DNA of 64,000 nt from Actinomycetota bacterium. GTDB lineage: Bacteria > Actinomycetota > Nitriliruptoria > Nitriliruptorales > Nitriliruptoraceae. The notes beneath the pieces were generated by a model that was not told where the DNA came from, ran no database searches, and saw only the letters and a program-made list of their open reading frames with translations. Of the stretch, positions 8,182 through 16,681 are shown piece after piece (positions within the stretch are counted from its first letter, which is position 1; each line of letters starts with the position of its first letter). The stretch is from assembly GCA_019347575.1 (NCBI GenBank), contig JAHWKY010000015.1, positions 1-64,000 of the forward strand. Direction: 5' to 3'. The translations under genes were made by a program, and so were the position numbers.

Positions 8182-9006
8182 ATGGCCGAGGCGTACCGAC
8201 CGCTGGAGGGGCGCACCGCCCTCGTGACCGGGGGCTCCCGCGGCCTCGGTGCCGCGACCGCGCGCAGGCTCGCGGGGTGGGGCGCCCGGGTGATCGTCAC
8301 CTACCGCAAGGAGCAGCGAGCCGCAGCCGAGGTCGTCGCAGCCTGCGACCGAGAGACGGTCGGCGCGCGAGCCGAGCCACTCGACCTGCTCGAGGAAGAC
8401 AGCGTCCGCGACCTGTTCGCGCGCGTGACCGAGCGGGAGGGGCAGCTCGACGTGCTGATCGCGAACGCCGCCCAGACGGCGTTCAAGCCCCTGATGGAGC
8501 TGAAGATGCACCAGATCGACAAGACCTTCGCGATCTCGGTGCGTCACTTCATCCTCATGGTGCAGCTGGCCTTCCCGCTGCTGCAGCCGCGGAGCGGCCG
8601 GATCGTGGCGGTGTCCGGGGCTGACACGGTCGCCTACATCCCTGGCCACGGGCTGCTCGCCGCGGCGAAGGCCGGCATGGAGACGCTGGTCAAGTACCTG
8701 GCCTGCGAGCTCGGGCCGACCGGGGTGACGACCGTCGGCGTGCTCCCCGGCTACATCGACACCGACTCGATCAAGCTGATGGCCGGGCCGCTCCACGCCG
8801 AGCTGCACCGCGCCGAGGTCGAGACGCACCCGCTGCGCACCGCCGCGACACCAGAGGACGCCGCGGAGGCGGTGGCGCTGCTCTGCCTCGACGAGGCGCG
8901 CTGGCTCAACGGCCACATCGTGCACAACGACGGCGGGGGGCTGTTCGCGATGCTCGGCCGCTTCGGAGAGGCCTGGGGACGCGGCGTCGACGCCACGCCG
9001 CGCTGA
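8182..9006 (+). CDS. Short-chain dehydrogenase, enoyl-ACP reductase III (FabL)-like
   Basis: 274 residues with a Rossmann fold. TGGSRGLG is the cofactor loop, NAAQTAF replaces the usual NNAG, and DGGGLF lies near the end. The overall pattern (PLMELKMHQIDKT, PGYIDTDS, LNGHIVHNDGG) resembles FabL. That family uses Tyr-X6-Lys. Here the Lys is in AAAKAG but the position seven residues earlier is His, and the -4 position is Leu, so neither the Tyr-X6-Lys nor the Tyr-X3-Lys motif is present. Start ATG 8182 with GAGGAGG six bases upstream. Product could be a modified reductase or a non-catalytic relative. Confidence 0.85.
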   Translation: MAEAYRPLEGRTALVTGGSRGLGAATARRLAGWGARVIVTYRKEQRAAAEVVAACDRETVGARAEPLDLLEEDSVRDLFARVTEREGQLDVLIANAAQTAFKPLMELKMHQIDKTFAISVRHFILMVQLAFPLLQPRSGRIVAVSGADTVAYIPGHGLLAAAKAGMETLVKYLACELGPTGVTTVGVLPGYIDTDSIKLMAGPLHAELHRAEVETHPLRTAATPEDAAEAVALLCLDEARWLNGHIVHNDGGGLFAMLGRFGEAWGRGVDATPR

Positions 9007-9678
9007 TCACCTGGCCGGTTCGCAGAGCAGGTGCCACGCCGCCCCACCGACGCCCAGCATCGACTCCCCCGGCTCGTCCCCCCAGGTCGCCACCACGTCG
9101 AGCCCCGACTGGTACGCGAGGGCGCGCAGCTCGCGGGGGTAGAGCGCGGTCACCTCGACGATCTCGGTCTGCTCGTCGCCCTCGGCGTTGGGGCGGCTGA
9201 GGCGAGCCCGGTGCCGTTGCTCCCAGGCGTCACCCTCGAGGTGCTCGAGTCGCACGTCGGTCTCGTTCTCGGACACCGGCATGCCCGAGGCGAGCCAGTG
9301 CGGGTTCAGCAGCCGCAGCAGGACGCGGCCATCCTCGCGGCAGTGGGCCGCGGCGCGCTTGACGATGCCGCCCCGCACCGCAGGATCCTCGACGCCGTTG
9401 ATGAGCGATGCGGGCACCACGATCAAGCCGAACTCCTCGCGCAGCTCCACGGCGTGGGGGGGTGAGGTGACGAAGCGGATGTTGGTCCACCCCTCGGTGC
9501 GTGCACGACCTTTGAAGCGCGCGATGCGTCGACGGTCCTCGTCGACCGCGATGAGCTCTCCGGCATGTGGCGCCAGCAGGCCGGCATGCGCCCCCTCGCC
9601 GGCGCCGAGGTAGAGCACGCGTCCGTCGGGCGACGCCGCCGCAGCCTCTGCCCACCAGTCCGCCGGGCCTGCGCTCAC
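9007..9678 (-). CDS. Class I SAM-dependent methyltransferase
   Basis: 223 residues with the SAM-binding motif VLYLGAGEGAHAGLLA and acidic LIAVDEDRRRIARFKGRA (post-I). A ribosomal RNA small-subunit methyltransferase-like order is seen (GLIVVPASLINGV, then GRVLLRLLNPHW), but the target is not evident. GTG 9678 overlaps the helicase stop as GTGA, so it is translationally coupled to recD2. It converges with the FabL-like gene with no spacer. Alternative upstream starts would lie inside the helicase gene. Confidence 0.82.
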   Translation of the reverse strand: MSAGPADWWAEAAAASPDGRVLYLGAGEGAHAGLLAPHAGELIAVDEDRRRIARFKGRARTEGWTNIRFVTSPPHAVELREEFGLIVVPASLINGVEDPAVRGGIVKRAAAHCREDGRVLLRLLNPHWLASGMPVSENETDVRLEHLEGDAWEQRHRARLSRPNAEGDEQTEIVEVTALYPRELRALAYQSGLDVVATWGDEPGESMLGVGGAAWHLLCEPAR

Positions 9679-11879
9679 GCGCTCACCTCCGTGGTCGTCG
9701 CTGCGGAGCCTGCCAGGTCGGCGAGGCGTTGGGCGAGCAACGTCTGTCGGTTGAGGGGTACGTCGTGGTGGGCAGCCACCTGCAGCGCGGCTGCCTGACC
9801 CACCGTGATCAGCGCGCGCTGGGCCCGGGTCACCGCGGTGTAGGCCAGGTTGCGCCACAGCATCGCGCGGTGCGAGCTGTCGACGACGAACACGACGACC
9901 GGCCACTCGCCACCCTGCGACTTGTGCACCGTCACGGCCCACGCCGGCACCAGATCGCGGACCGCGATGGTGTCGTAGGTCACCTCGCCCCGCGGGAACA
10001 GCACCCGCAGCTCGCGCTTGCCCGCGTCGACGTCCACCACGCGACCCACATCGCCGTTGCTGACGTCGAGCTCGGGATCGTTCCGCGTCTGCATCACGCG
10101 GTCGTGCTCGTGGAAGCCGCCCACGTCCGGCCGCCCCGCAGCGGGGTTGAGCGCCGCCTTCAGGGCTTCGTTCAACGCGTCGACCCCGGCGTCCCCACGG
10201 TAGATGGGAGCGACGACCTGCACCTGCTCGACGTCGACACCGAAGAAGTCGGGCGCGCGGTTCGCGATCGCCTCGACCACCCGGGCGACGATGCCGCGAC
10301 GTGGGCTCTCGGCGTGGAACAGGTCGCCGTCGCTGCCGCTGAGATCCCAGACCTGTCCGTTGTTGATCGCGTTCGCCAGCGCGACGATGCGGCTCTCCGC
10401 CGCCTGCCGGTGGATCTCGGTCAGGGTGACGTGCGGCACGATGCCGCTGCGGAGGAGATCGCGGAGCACGTCGCCTGGCCCGACGGGAGGGAGCTGGTCC
10501 GGGTCCCCGACGAACAGCAGGTGGGCGCCGTCCTCGATCGCGGCGGTGAGGTGCGCCGCGAGCGAGGTGTCCGCCATCGACACCTCGTCACAGACGATGA
10601 GGTCGAACGGGAGCCGCTCGCCCCGCCCGTAGCGGAAGGCGAACCCGGTGCCGCCCGCCACCGGACGGGCCTCGAGCAGCCGATGGACGGTCGAGGCGGG
10701 ATGGCCGACGAGCTCCTCGATCCGCTTCGCGGCGCGCCCGGTCGGGGCGCACACCGCCACGGACAGCCCGACGGCTTCCGCGGCGTCGACGACCTCGGCG
10801 ATCGTGCGGGTCTTGCCCGTGCCCGGCCCTCCCGTCAGCACCGTGACTGGGTGGTCGAAGACGAGCTGGACGGCCTGAGCTTGTCCCGCCGTGAGGTCGT
10901 CGGAGGGCTCGACCGTGGGGGCGAACGGACGCAACCGCGAGTGCGCGACGGACAGTCGCGCGATGTCCTCGGCGAGGTCCCGCTCCGCAGCGAGGCCGCG
11001 GGGCGTGTACAGGGCATCCACGACGCCGTCTGGCGCGGTGACCCGCTCGCGGACGAGCGCGCCCTCGGCCTCGGCGATCTCCACCCCCCGCACCGCGGCC
11101 ACGACGTCCACCTTCAGCAGGGTGGCGGCTTCCTGCGTGCACTGTGAACGCGTGAGGTACTGGTGGCCGTCACGTCGGCGCGCCGCCGCCATCGCCGCTC
11201 GGGCACCCGCGGCCAGGCGCTGCCCGTCGAGAGGGTCGACGCCCAGGTGTTGGCCGAGTGCGTCGGCGTGGGCGAACCGGGCACGTTCGACCTCGAGTAG
11301 CCCGTAGGGGTTCGCGCGCAGGATCTCCGCAGCGGTGGCTCCGAAGTGCGCGTGGGCGGCGCGTGTGACCGTGTGGGGAACCCGCGCCGGTTCGAGCAGC
11401 TGCACGAGTTGTGCGAAGGCGAGTCCGGCTCGCCAGCGTTCGTGGAGTGCGTCAGCCTCCTCGCGCTCGAGTCCGGCCTCGGAGACGAGCCGGTCGGGCT
11501 CGTGCTCGATGACGCGGCCGGCTCCGGCTCCGAACACGGTGAGGACACGCTGGATGGCACGGGCCGAGACGTCCTCGAAGCGGTCGGACTGCAGGAAGGT
11601 GCGCAGTCCCTCCGCGGTCGTCGGCGCGACCTGCTCGTAGAAGAGCGCGTCGAACGTCTCGCCGTGCCGCGGGTGGTCCACCCATCGACCCACGAGGCGG
11701 ACGTGCTGGCCCTGGACGAGGTCGGACAGCGGACCGACACAGGCTGCACCGGTGCCGTCGTCAAGTTGCAGCTCGACCACCCCGTAGCCGGTGTCGCGGT
11801 TGCGGAAGCGCACACCGACGACCTCGCCGGTGAGCTCCTCGGACTCGAACAGGCGCTCCACAGCGGGAGCCTGCCACAC
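9675..11879 (-). CDS. recD2: RecD2-like ATP-dependent DNA helicase (SF1B)
   Basis: 734 residues, the length typical of RecD2, the helicase found without RecBC. Order: N-terminal OB-like domain (GEVVGVRFRNRDTGYG), helix-hairpin-helix region (VFGAGAGRVIEHEPDRLV), Walker A GGPGTGKT near residue 350, Walker B CDEVSM near 430, GDPDQLPPVGPGDVL (motif III), and C-terminal VHKSQGGEWPVV with TAVTRAQRAL (motifs V/VI). It unwinds DNA 5' to 3' in repair. Start uncertain: GTG 11879 is annotated and GTG 11861 is equally possible. Neither has a strong ribosome site. Confidence 0.9.
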   Translation of the reverse strand: MWQAPAVERLFESEELTGEVVGVRFRNRDTGYGVVELQLDDGTGAACVGPLSDLVQGQHVRLVGRWVDHPRHGETFDALFYEQVAPTTAEGLRTFLQSDRFEDVSARAIQRVLTVFGAGAGRVIEHEPDRLVSEAGLEREEADALHERWRAGLAFAQLVQLLEPARVPHTVTRAAHAHFGATAAEILRANPYGLLEVERARFAHADALGQHLGVDPLDGQRLAAGARAAMAAARRRDGHQYLTRSQCTQEAATLLKVDVVAAVRGVEIAEAEGALVRERVTAPDGVVDALYTPRGLAAERDLAEDIARLSVAHSRLRPFAPTVEPSDDLTAGQAQAVQLVFDHPVTVLTGGPGTGKTRTIAEVVDAAEAVGLSVAVCAPTGRAAKRIEELVGHPASTVHRLLEARPVAGGTGFAFRYGRGERLPFDLIVCDEVSMADTSLAAHLTAAIEDGAHLLFVGDPDQLPPVGPGDVLRDLLRSGIVPHVTLTEIHRQAAESRIVALANAINNGQVWDLSGSDGDLFHAESPRRGIVARVVEAIANRAPDFFGVDVEQVQVVAPIYRGDAGVDALNEALKAALNPAAGRPDVGGFHEHDRVMQTRNDPELDVSNGDVGRVVDVDAGKRELRVLFPRGEVTYDTIAVRDLVPAWAVTVHKSQGGEWPVVVFVVDSSHRAMLWRNLAYTAVTRAQRALITVGQAAALQVAAHHDVPLNRQTLLAQRLADLAGSAATTTEVSA

Positions 11880-11944
11880 AGCCGGGACGTCGCCGCCGCG
11901 CCGGTACGGCAGCGTTGTGGGTGGTGAGATCGGGGCGGGTGACC

Positions 11945-12511
11945 TCAGGTGTGGCCGTTGCCGCTACGCGCATCGATGAGGTCAGGTGCGCGGGGTACCG
12001 GTTCGGGCCCCGGCTCCCCTTCGCTCGGAGGGGTCCAGAGCTCCTCGTCGGTCACGTCGCGCTGCTCCGCGCGCTGGCGGACGAGCCAGCCTGCGGCGAA
12101 GCCGAGCGCGAAGCCGCCTCCGGCCCACGCCGCGGTGCGTACCCGTCGGCGGCGGCGGATCCCACGCGGCGGTTCCACGGACGCTGCCAGAGCGCGTCCG
12201 CGCTCCTCCAGTTCGCCGGTCACCTCGCGGCTGCGGCTGCCGAGCACCTGCACGAACGCGGTCAGGGCCGCCACGATGCGGGCCAACAGCCCCGGGACCT
12301 CCTCCGCGAGCTCCCGGGCCGTCTCCGCGGTCGTGGCCGCCACGTCACGCACCGCCGCTGCCGTCGTTCCGGCGGCATCGCGGACCCGCTCGGCCGCTGC
12401 GCCGGTCGCGTCCGTCACCGTGTCCCTGGTGGCCTCGGCGGCGTCGCGGGCCGTGTCGCCGCTGGCCTCAGCGCGTGCGCGGAGCTGTCGCGTCTTCTCC
12501 ATCACGGTCAC
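11945..12511 (-). CDS. Ala-rich helical membrane-associated protein, LEA/apolipoprotein-like repeats
   Basis: 188 residues. Residues 10-80 are made of imperfect 11-residue helical repeats rich in Ala/Thr/Asp (DTARDAAEATRDTVTDA and the like), as in LEA or YtxH-like stress proteins. A probable membrane segment (AAWAGGGFALGFAAGWLV) follows near residues 132-150, with an acidic Pro-rich tail. No enzymatic function is visible. GTG 12511 has GGAGG five bases upstream. Divergent from the CPBP protease gene. Confidence 0.75.
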   Translation of the reverse strand: MTVMEKTRQLRARAEASGDTARDAAEATRDTVTDATGAAAERVRDAAGTTAAAVRDVAATTAETARELAEEVPGLLARIVAALTAFVQVLGSRSREVTGELEERGRALAASVEPPRGIRRRRRVRTAAWAGGGFALGFAAGWLVRQRAEQRDVTDEELWTPPSEGEPGPEPVPRAPDLIDARSGNGHT

Positions 12512-12588
12512 GGTGACCTCCGTCGTTGCTGGTGCTGGTCGAGGGATCGCCTTCTGACCGTACCGCCGGGCTCCCGCAGGAGGGAAGG

Positions 12589-13428
12589 GTGTCCCTGTCC
12601 GGAGGTAGCCTCCGGACCGTGTCCAGCGATCTGCTCCGCTTCCTCGTCGCCGCGTGGGTCGTGGCCATGCTCGGCCGCGCCGGGGTCGGGGCCTGGCACC
12701 ACCGCGAACTCACGCTGACCGTCTGGCGACGGATCGGGGTGACCCAGATCTTCGGGGCCGTGGCGCTGCTGGCGGTCGTGTCGTCCCTCGGGCTGGCCCT
12801 CCTCGAGTGGGTGCCGCCGCTCCGGGTCGGGCTCGGCGACGTCGTGGGGTTCACCGGCAACGCCGTCTTCGTCCCGCTCGAGGAAGTGGCCCAGCGCGCC
12901 GGTCCAGCTCCCGCCACGGGACCGGACTGGGTGCTCATCGGGCTGTCCAGCGCGTTCCTGCTCCCGCTCGCGGCGCTCCTGCCGTGGCTCGCCTTCATCG
13001 AAGAGGAGGTCTTCCGCGCCGGACTGGAACGCACCAGCCTCGGAGGCGAGGCCCTCGCGGCCCTGGTGTTCGGCCTCGCCCACCTCATCATGCTCGTGCC
13101 GCTGGCCGCTTCGCTCGCCATCGCGGTCGCGGGCTTCGTGTACGGGCGGATCTACCGACGCGCCTTCCGCCGATCCGACGGCATCGGCGTGCCCTGGATC
13201 GTGCTGTCCTCGTTCCGACCCACGAAGCGGGCCCGTCGTGCGGCCGACGAGGCGCGACGCGGTCAGCTGACCGCGCTGGGCATCGATCCCCGCGACGGCT
13301 ACCTCGTCGACCGGACCCCGGAGCGGCGCCAGGCGGATGCGGTGCTGCAGGCGGCCACGTGGCACGCGACGTTCAACACGCTCGTCGTCACGCTGGTCTA
13401 CGCGAGCCTGGTCGTCACCAGCCTCTGA
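12589..13428 (+). CDS. CPBP family intramembrane metalloprotease
   Basis: About 279 residues with several hydrophobic segments. The CAAX protease/bacteriocin-processing motifs are present: Glu-Glu-X3-Arg in FIEEEVFRAG, His in VFGLAHLIM, and a final His/Asn in WHATFNT. Residue count and order fit Abi/CPBP proteases of the inner membrane. GTG 12589 has AGGAGGG just upstream. GTG 12619 is an alternative, preceded by a perfect hairpin (GTCCGGAGG/CCTCCGGAC, 12597-12617) that would hide its ribosome site. Substrate unknown. Confidence 0.85.
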   Translation: MSLSGGSLRTVSSDLLRFLVAAWVVAMLGRAGVGAWHHRELTLTVWRRIGVTQIFGAVALLAVVSSLGLALLEWVPPLRVGLGDVVGFTGNAVFVPLEEVAQRAGPAPATGPDWVLIGLSSAFLLPLAALLPWLAFIEEEVFRAGLERTSLGGEALAALVFGLAHLIMLVPLAASLAIAVAGFVYGRIYRRAFRRSDGIGVPWIVLSSFRPTKRARRAADEARRGQLTALGIDPRDGYLVDRTPERRQADAVLQAATWHATFNTLVVTLVYASLVVTSL

Positions 13429-13499
13429 GTGCTCAAGTAGCGAAGCGGTAGCACAGCCTGAGCTGAGTGCTCAAGCAGCGAAGCGGTAGCACAGCCTGA
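13426..13499. repeat. Two 36-base direct repeats, one mismatch, period 38
   Basis: Copies at 13426-13461 and 13464-13499 differ only at one base (T/C). Each contains GTGCT...AGCAC that can close a hairpin. The first copy begins with the TGA stop of the protease gene. They fill most of the gap between two convergent genes and are followed by a GC-rich run, so a doubled terminator is likely. Confidence 0.85.
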
Positions 13500-13518
13500 A
13501 GCGGGGCGGGGCGCGGGG

Positions 13519-14616
13519 TCAGGCGGGGCGCTTGACCGACCAGCGGAGGTCGGTGCCGTCGGCGAGCTGGTCGAGCCAGGCTGCCGGGTCGAGCGCCTGC
13601 GCGGGGCTGACCACGCCGGTGGTCAGCGCACCGCCGTCACCGAGGGCGACCGCTGCCGAGACCAGGAACTCCGCGGTGAGCCCGTAGACGTCGGTCGCGT
13701 TGGCCCACGCCCGCGAGAGGGTTCCGTCCGCGGCTTCGACCTCCGCGACGCAGGCCCAACGGACGGCGCTCCCGCGCTCACGCGAGGGACCTTCGGGGCC
13801 GAGCGTGATGAGCTTGCGGAGCCCGGCGGCCGCCGGGTCCCACCTCGTCACCGTCGCAAGGAACTGAGCACCCTCGGCGAGCATGGACGGCAGCTGCAGG
13901 TAGGTCCGGACCGTGCTCACCCCGGGGTGGTGGCGAGGCACCATCAACGGTTCACCACCGGGGAAGCTGGCCGCGTGCGCCGGACCGACGGGCTTGGGGA
14001 ACCACGCCAGTCGCCGTGTGCTCGCCATCCGCTCGCGGCGGAGCTCGCCGTCGACGTACGCCACGCCGTCCTCGCCGAGCATGGAGGCGAGCGTCCGCCG
14101 CGTCCCCTTGGACGCCACGGTGAGCAGACTGCCGACGCCCTTGACCGCGTACGCGACGTGCACCTCGCGGGGCACCTCGACAGCGTCGGCCGCGATGGAC
14201 GCCAGGAGGTCGCCGGGGACGTAGTCGTAGCCGCAGGCCGGCAACGCACACACGCCTCGCTCGCGCGCGCGGGCGTCGAGCCCGTAGGCCCATCGGATGA
14301 AGCCCTGCTCCCCGGTGGAGTCGACGTAGTGGCAGCCCCGAGTGACCGCCGCTTCGAGCACCGGTCGACCGAGCTCCTGGAACGGTCCCACCGTGGTGAT
14401 CAGCACGTCGAGCTCGTCGCACAGATCGTCGAGGACGGGGCGGTCGTGGACGTCGATGACCCGTACCTGGGGCGCCGGTGCGATCCCCGCCACGGCCTCC
14501 TCGACCCGGCCGCGATCGCGGCCAGCGGCGACGAAGGCGATGCCACGCGCTGCCAGCGCTCGGACGACGAGGCGCCCCGTGTAGCCGCTGGCTCCGAGCA
14601 CGCCGATGGTCGCCAC
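13519..14616 (-). CDS. Saccharopine dehydrogenase-like NAD(P)-binding protein
   Basis: 365 residues. The N-terminal Rossmann loop GVLGASGYTGRLV is typical of the trans-acting enoyl reductase/saccharopine reductase-like family of actinobacteria, followed by GRDRGRVEEAV, VLITTVGPFQELG, HYVDSTGEQGF and PACGYDYVPGDLLA, all family hallmarks. Members reduce lipids (for example phthiocerol-type enoyl groups) or are uncharacterised. Start GTG 14616 with GGAGG four bases upstream. The longer in-frame extension is Arg/Pro-rich shadow sequence. Converges with the protease gene. Confidence 0.85.
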   Translation of the reverse strand: MATIGVLGASGYTGRLVVRALAARGIAFVAAGRDRGRVEEAVAGIAPAPQVRVIDVHDRPVLDDLCDELDVLITTVGPFQELGRPVLEAAVTRGCHYVDSTGEQGFIRWAYGLDARARERGVCALPACGYDYVPGDLLASIAADAVEVPREVHVAYAVKGVGSLLTVASKGTRRTLASMLGEDGVAYVDGELRRERMASTRRLAWFPKPVGPAHAASFPGGEPLMVPRHHPGVSTVRTYLQLPSMLAEGAQFLATVTRWDPAAAGLRKLITLGPEGPSRERGSAVRWACVAEVEAADGTLSRAWANATDVYGLTAEFLVSAAVALGDGGALTTGVVSPAQALDPAAWLDQLADGTDLRWSVKRPA

Positions 14617-14783
14617 GTCGCCTCCTGCGGGTCGGGGTGTGGGGTCGAGCGTAGGAGCGATCCCGACCCATCGCGGCCGGCGCCCGCCGGAGCCGTCGAG
14701 CATGCGTGACTCGCGCGGGGAGGGACGGCATCATCCCATCCCCCGGTGGGGAGCACCGGGAGGACGCGAGGGGACGAGGAGCG

Positions 14784-15173
14784 GTGGACGTCGTGGCCCT
14801 GGAGCGCGCGCAGCTCCCCGAGGACGCCAAGCTCGTGCGCGTCTCGGCGCTCGGCACCGACTGGGTCAAGCGCATCCCCCCCGTCCCCGGTGGCTCCACG
14901 ATCACCGTCAGCTGCGGGGACGCGGCTCTCGCCGCAGCTCCCGCCGATGATCTGGTGGCGCACGGCCTCCGCATCGCCGGGGTGCTCACGCGCGGACCGA
15001 TCGGCGGCGGGTTCGTGGACCTGCTGGTCCCAGGTGCGCTGATACGCGCTCACCCTTCGTGGTGGCGTGAGCTACGCAACGTGGCGGAACGGACCTTCTC
15101 CCTCGCCCACGGGCCGGTCCAGGTGGTCTTCGCCGACGTCCTGGCGATCCACGCCGCAGCGAACGAGCGCTGA
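14784..15173 (+). CDS. Hypothetical protein, 129 residues
   Basis: Not recognised. A compact mixed alpha/beta protein with balanced composition (ITVSCGDAALAAAPADDLV, GLRIAGVLTRGPIGGGFVDL). GTG 14784 follows GAGGAG by a few bases. It is divergent from the saccharopine dehydrogenase-like gene and stands alone. No export signal or membrane span is visible. Confidence 0.6.
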   Translation: MDVVALERAQLPEDAKLVRVSALGTDWVKRIPPVPGGSTITVSCGDAALAAAPADDLVAHGLRIAGVLTRGPIGGGFVDLLVPGALIRAHPSWWRELRNVAERTFSLAHGPVQVVFADVLAIHAAANER

Positions 15174-15526
15174 ACCTTCCGCTCGCTGGTAGTTAGCAGC
15201 GCTGCGCCTGCTTGCTCCAGCACGCATGAGCGTCCGATTTGCATCTCTAGCAGGTGGAGTGCCATGATGCGGCCCAGTTGCACCGCTCACCATTGCGAGC
15301 ACGTGCCGTGCGTAGAGCGCGCGATCGACGGCCGTACAGGGCCTGGTGCTTGCAATAGTTAGCGGCAGTGGGTACACCTGTTGATGAACCCGCGGAACGA
15401 CCCGTCGGAGCGGTCCGGCGGGGGGACGGAGACCCGTAAGGCTCCCGTAGCCTCACCCGGCTCCCGCTCCGTCTCCCCTCCCGACCGTTCCGTGCCCGCG
15501 GATCCGACCCCCGAGGAGGCAACACG
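15174..15526. other. 353-base gap with lower GC and a structured leader
   Basis: No supported gene. Bases 15181-15360 are about 62% G+C by hand count, clearly below the surroundings, and are flanked by an 11-base direct repeat, TAGTTAGC(A/G)GC (15190-15200 and 15356-15366). Nearer the next gene, GACGGAG (15425) and CTCCGTC (15467) form a stem enclosing a small AGGCT/AGCCT hairpin, a possible structured 5' leader. I could not match it to a known riboswitch. Confidence 0.5.
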
Positions 15527-16123
15527 ATGGCAACCACCACCAAGAACAAGACCACGAGCAAGTCCACCACTAAGCGGTCCACGTTCAAGCACCTGCACGA
15601 GCGTGAGGCCACGACCGTCGTCAAGGACGCCGCGTACGTCGCGGCCGGTCTGGCCGGCGACGCGATCGACTTCGCCAAGAACCTTCCGACGCTCGTCAAG
15701 GACGCCCCGAACAAGGCCAAGGAGCTGCGTCAGCAGGCTCCCGAGAAGGTCAAGGAGCTCCGGACCAAGTTCGAGCAGGAGTTCGACGCCCGTCGCGGCA
15801 AGCTCAGCAAGGAGCTGGACAAGCGCGCCACGAAGTGGGAGAAGGCGTTCGACAAGAAGGCCAAGGAAGGCAAGAAGACCGCCGACCAGCTGCGGGAGCA
15901 GGAGCAGGTCAAGAAGGTCCTCGACCAGACCTCCAACACGCGCAGCCAGGTGAAGGCGGCTCTCACGTCGGTCAAGAAGACCGCTGATGCGGCTCTCGAC
16001 GCCGGCAAGAAGCAGGCCGACAACGCCCGCTCGCAGCTGAAGGCCGCGGCGACCTCGACGCGCAAGTCCGCCGAGACGATCGTCGAGGCGACCGAGGAGG
16101 CCGCCGAGGACCTCGCCAGCTGA
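15527..16123 (+). CDS. Lys/Ala-rich coiled, DNA- or heparin-binding-like protein
   Basis: 198 residues, extremely rich in Lys and Ala, predicted almost wholly helical. A basic Thr/Lys N-terminus (TTTKNKTTSKSTTKRS) is followed by a short hydrophobic helix (AAYVAAGLAGDAIDFAKNLP) and long charged coiled stretches with repeats such as KKTADAALDAGKKQAD. It resembles mycobacterial heparin-binding hemagglutinin or phasin-like proteins and histone H1-like tails, but I cannot tell which. ATG 15527 with GAGGAGG eight bases upstream. Ends at a strong terminator, so it is probably monocistronic and well expressed. Confidence 0.8.
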   Translation: MATTTKNKTTSKSTTKRSTFKHLHEREATTVVKDAAYVAAGLAGDAIDFAKNLPTLVKDAPNKAKELRQQAPEKVKELRTKFEQEFDARRGKLSKELDKRATKWEKAFDKKAKEGKKTADQLREQEQVKKVLDQTSNTRSQVKAALTSVKKTADAALDAGKKQADNARSQLKAAATSTRKSAETIVEATEEAAEDLAS

Positions 16124-16145
16124 CACCCACCGTGCTAGCTACCAC

Positions 16146-16179
16146 GCCAAACGCCGCCCCCTCGTGGGGCGGCGTTGGC
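16146..16179 (+). terminator. Strong hairpin terminator
   Basis: GCCAAACGCCGCCCC pairs with GGGGCGGCGTTGGC across a short loop, with one bulged A, 22 bases after the stop of the Lys/Ala-rich gene. Confidence 0.85.
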
Positions 16180-16222
16180 CGTTGGAGGCACGTAGCATCG
16201 CCAGTCGACACACGGAGCAGTC

Positions 16223-16681
16223 ATGAGCCTGCAGCAGCGCATCCAGAGCGACCTCACGGAGGCGATGAAGGCACGCAACAGCCGTCGGGTGTCTGCCCTG
16301 CGGATGGTCATCGCGGCGATGAAGAACGCCGCGATCGAGCAGGGCAAGGGACCACAGGGCCAGCTCGAGGACGACTCCGTCGAGGCGATCCTGGCCAGCG
16401 AGGTCAAGAAGCGTCGCGAGGCCGCGGAGGCGTTCCGGGGCGCCGGCCGCGAGGAGCAGGCCGCCGGTGAGGAAGCTGAGGCCGAGATCTACGCGACCTA
16501 CCTGCCCGAACCGCTGTCGGACGAGGAGCTGAAGCGCATCGTCGACGGCGCCATCGCCGAGGTCGCAGCGACCTCCCCGAAGGAGATGGGCCAGGTCATG
16601 AAGACGGTCATGGCGCAGGTCGGCAACCGCGCCGAGGGCGCACGCATCTCGGCGCTCGTCAAGGACAAGCTGACCGGCTGA
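16223..16681 (+). CDS. GatB/YqeY domain-containing protein
   Basis: 152 residues, the full length of stand-alone YqeY proteins. Family signature at the start (LQQRIQSDLTEAMKARNS...VSALRMVIAAMKNA) and toward the end (YLPEPLSDEELKRIVDGAI, SPKEMGQVMKTVMAQ). The domain is the tRNA-binding tail domain of the GatB amidotransferase subunit, and free-standing versions have unproven roles in tRNA amidation. It overlaps the next gene by one base (TGATG). Confidence 0.95.
   Translation: MSLQQRIQSDLTEAMKARNSRRVSALRMVIAAMKNAAIEQGKGPQGQLEDDSVEAILASEVKKRREAAEAFRGAGREEQAAGEEAEAEIYATYLPEPLSDEELKRIVDGAIAEVAATSPKEMGQVMKTVMAQVGNRAEGARISALVKDKLTG

Noticed and set aside
9567-11147. Long open frame (526 codons) on the plus strand opposite the helicase gene
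   Set aside because: High GC leaves antisense frames open. Composition is Arg/His/Val/Asp-rich with no motif, while the opposite strand has complete helicase motifs.
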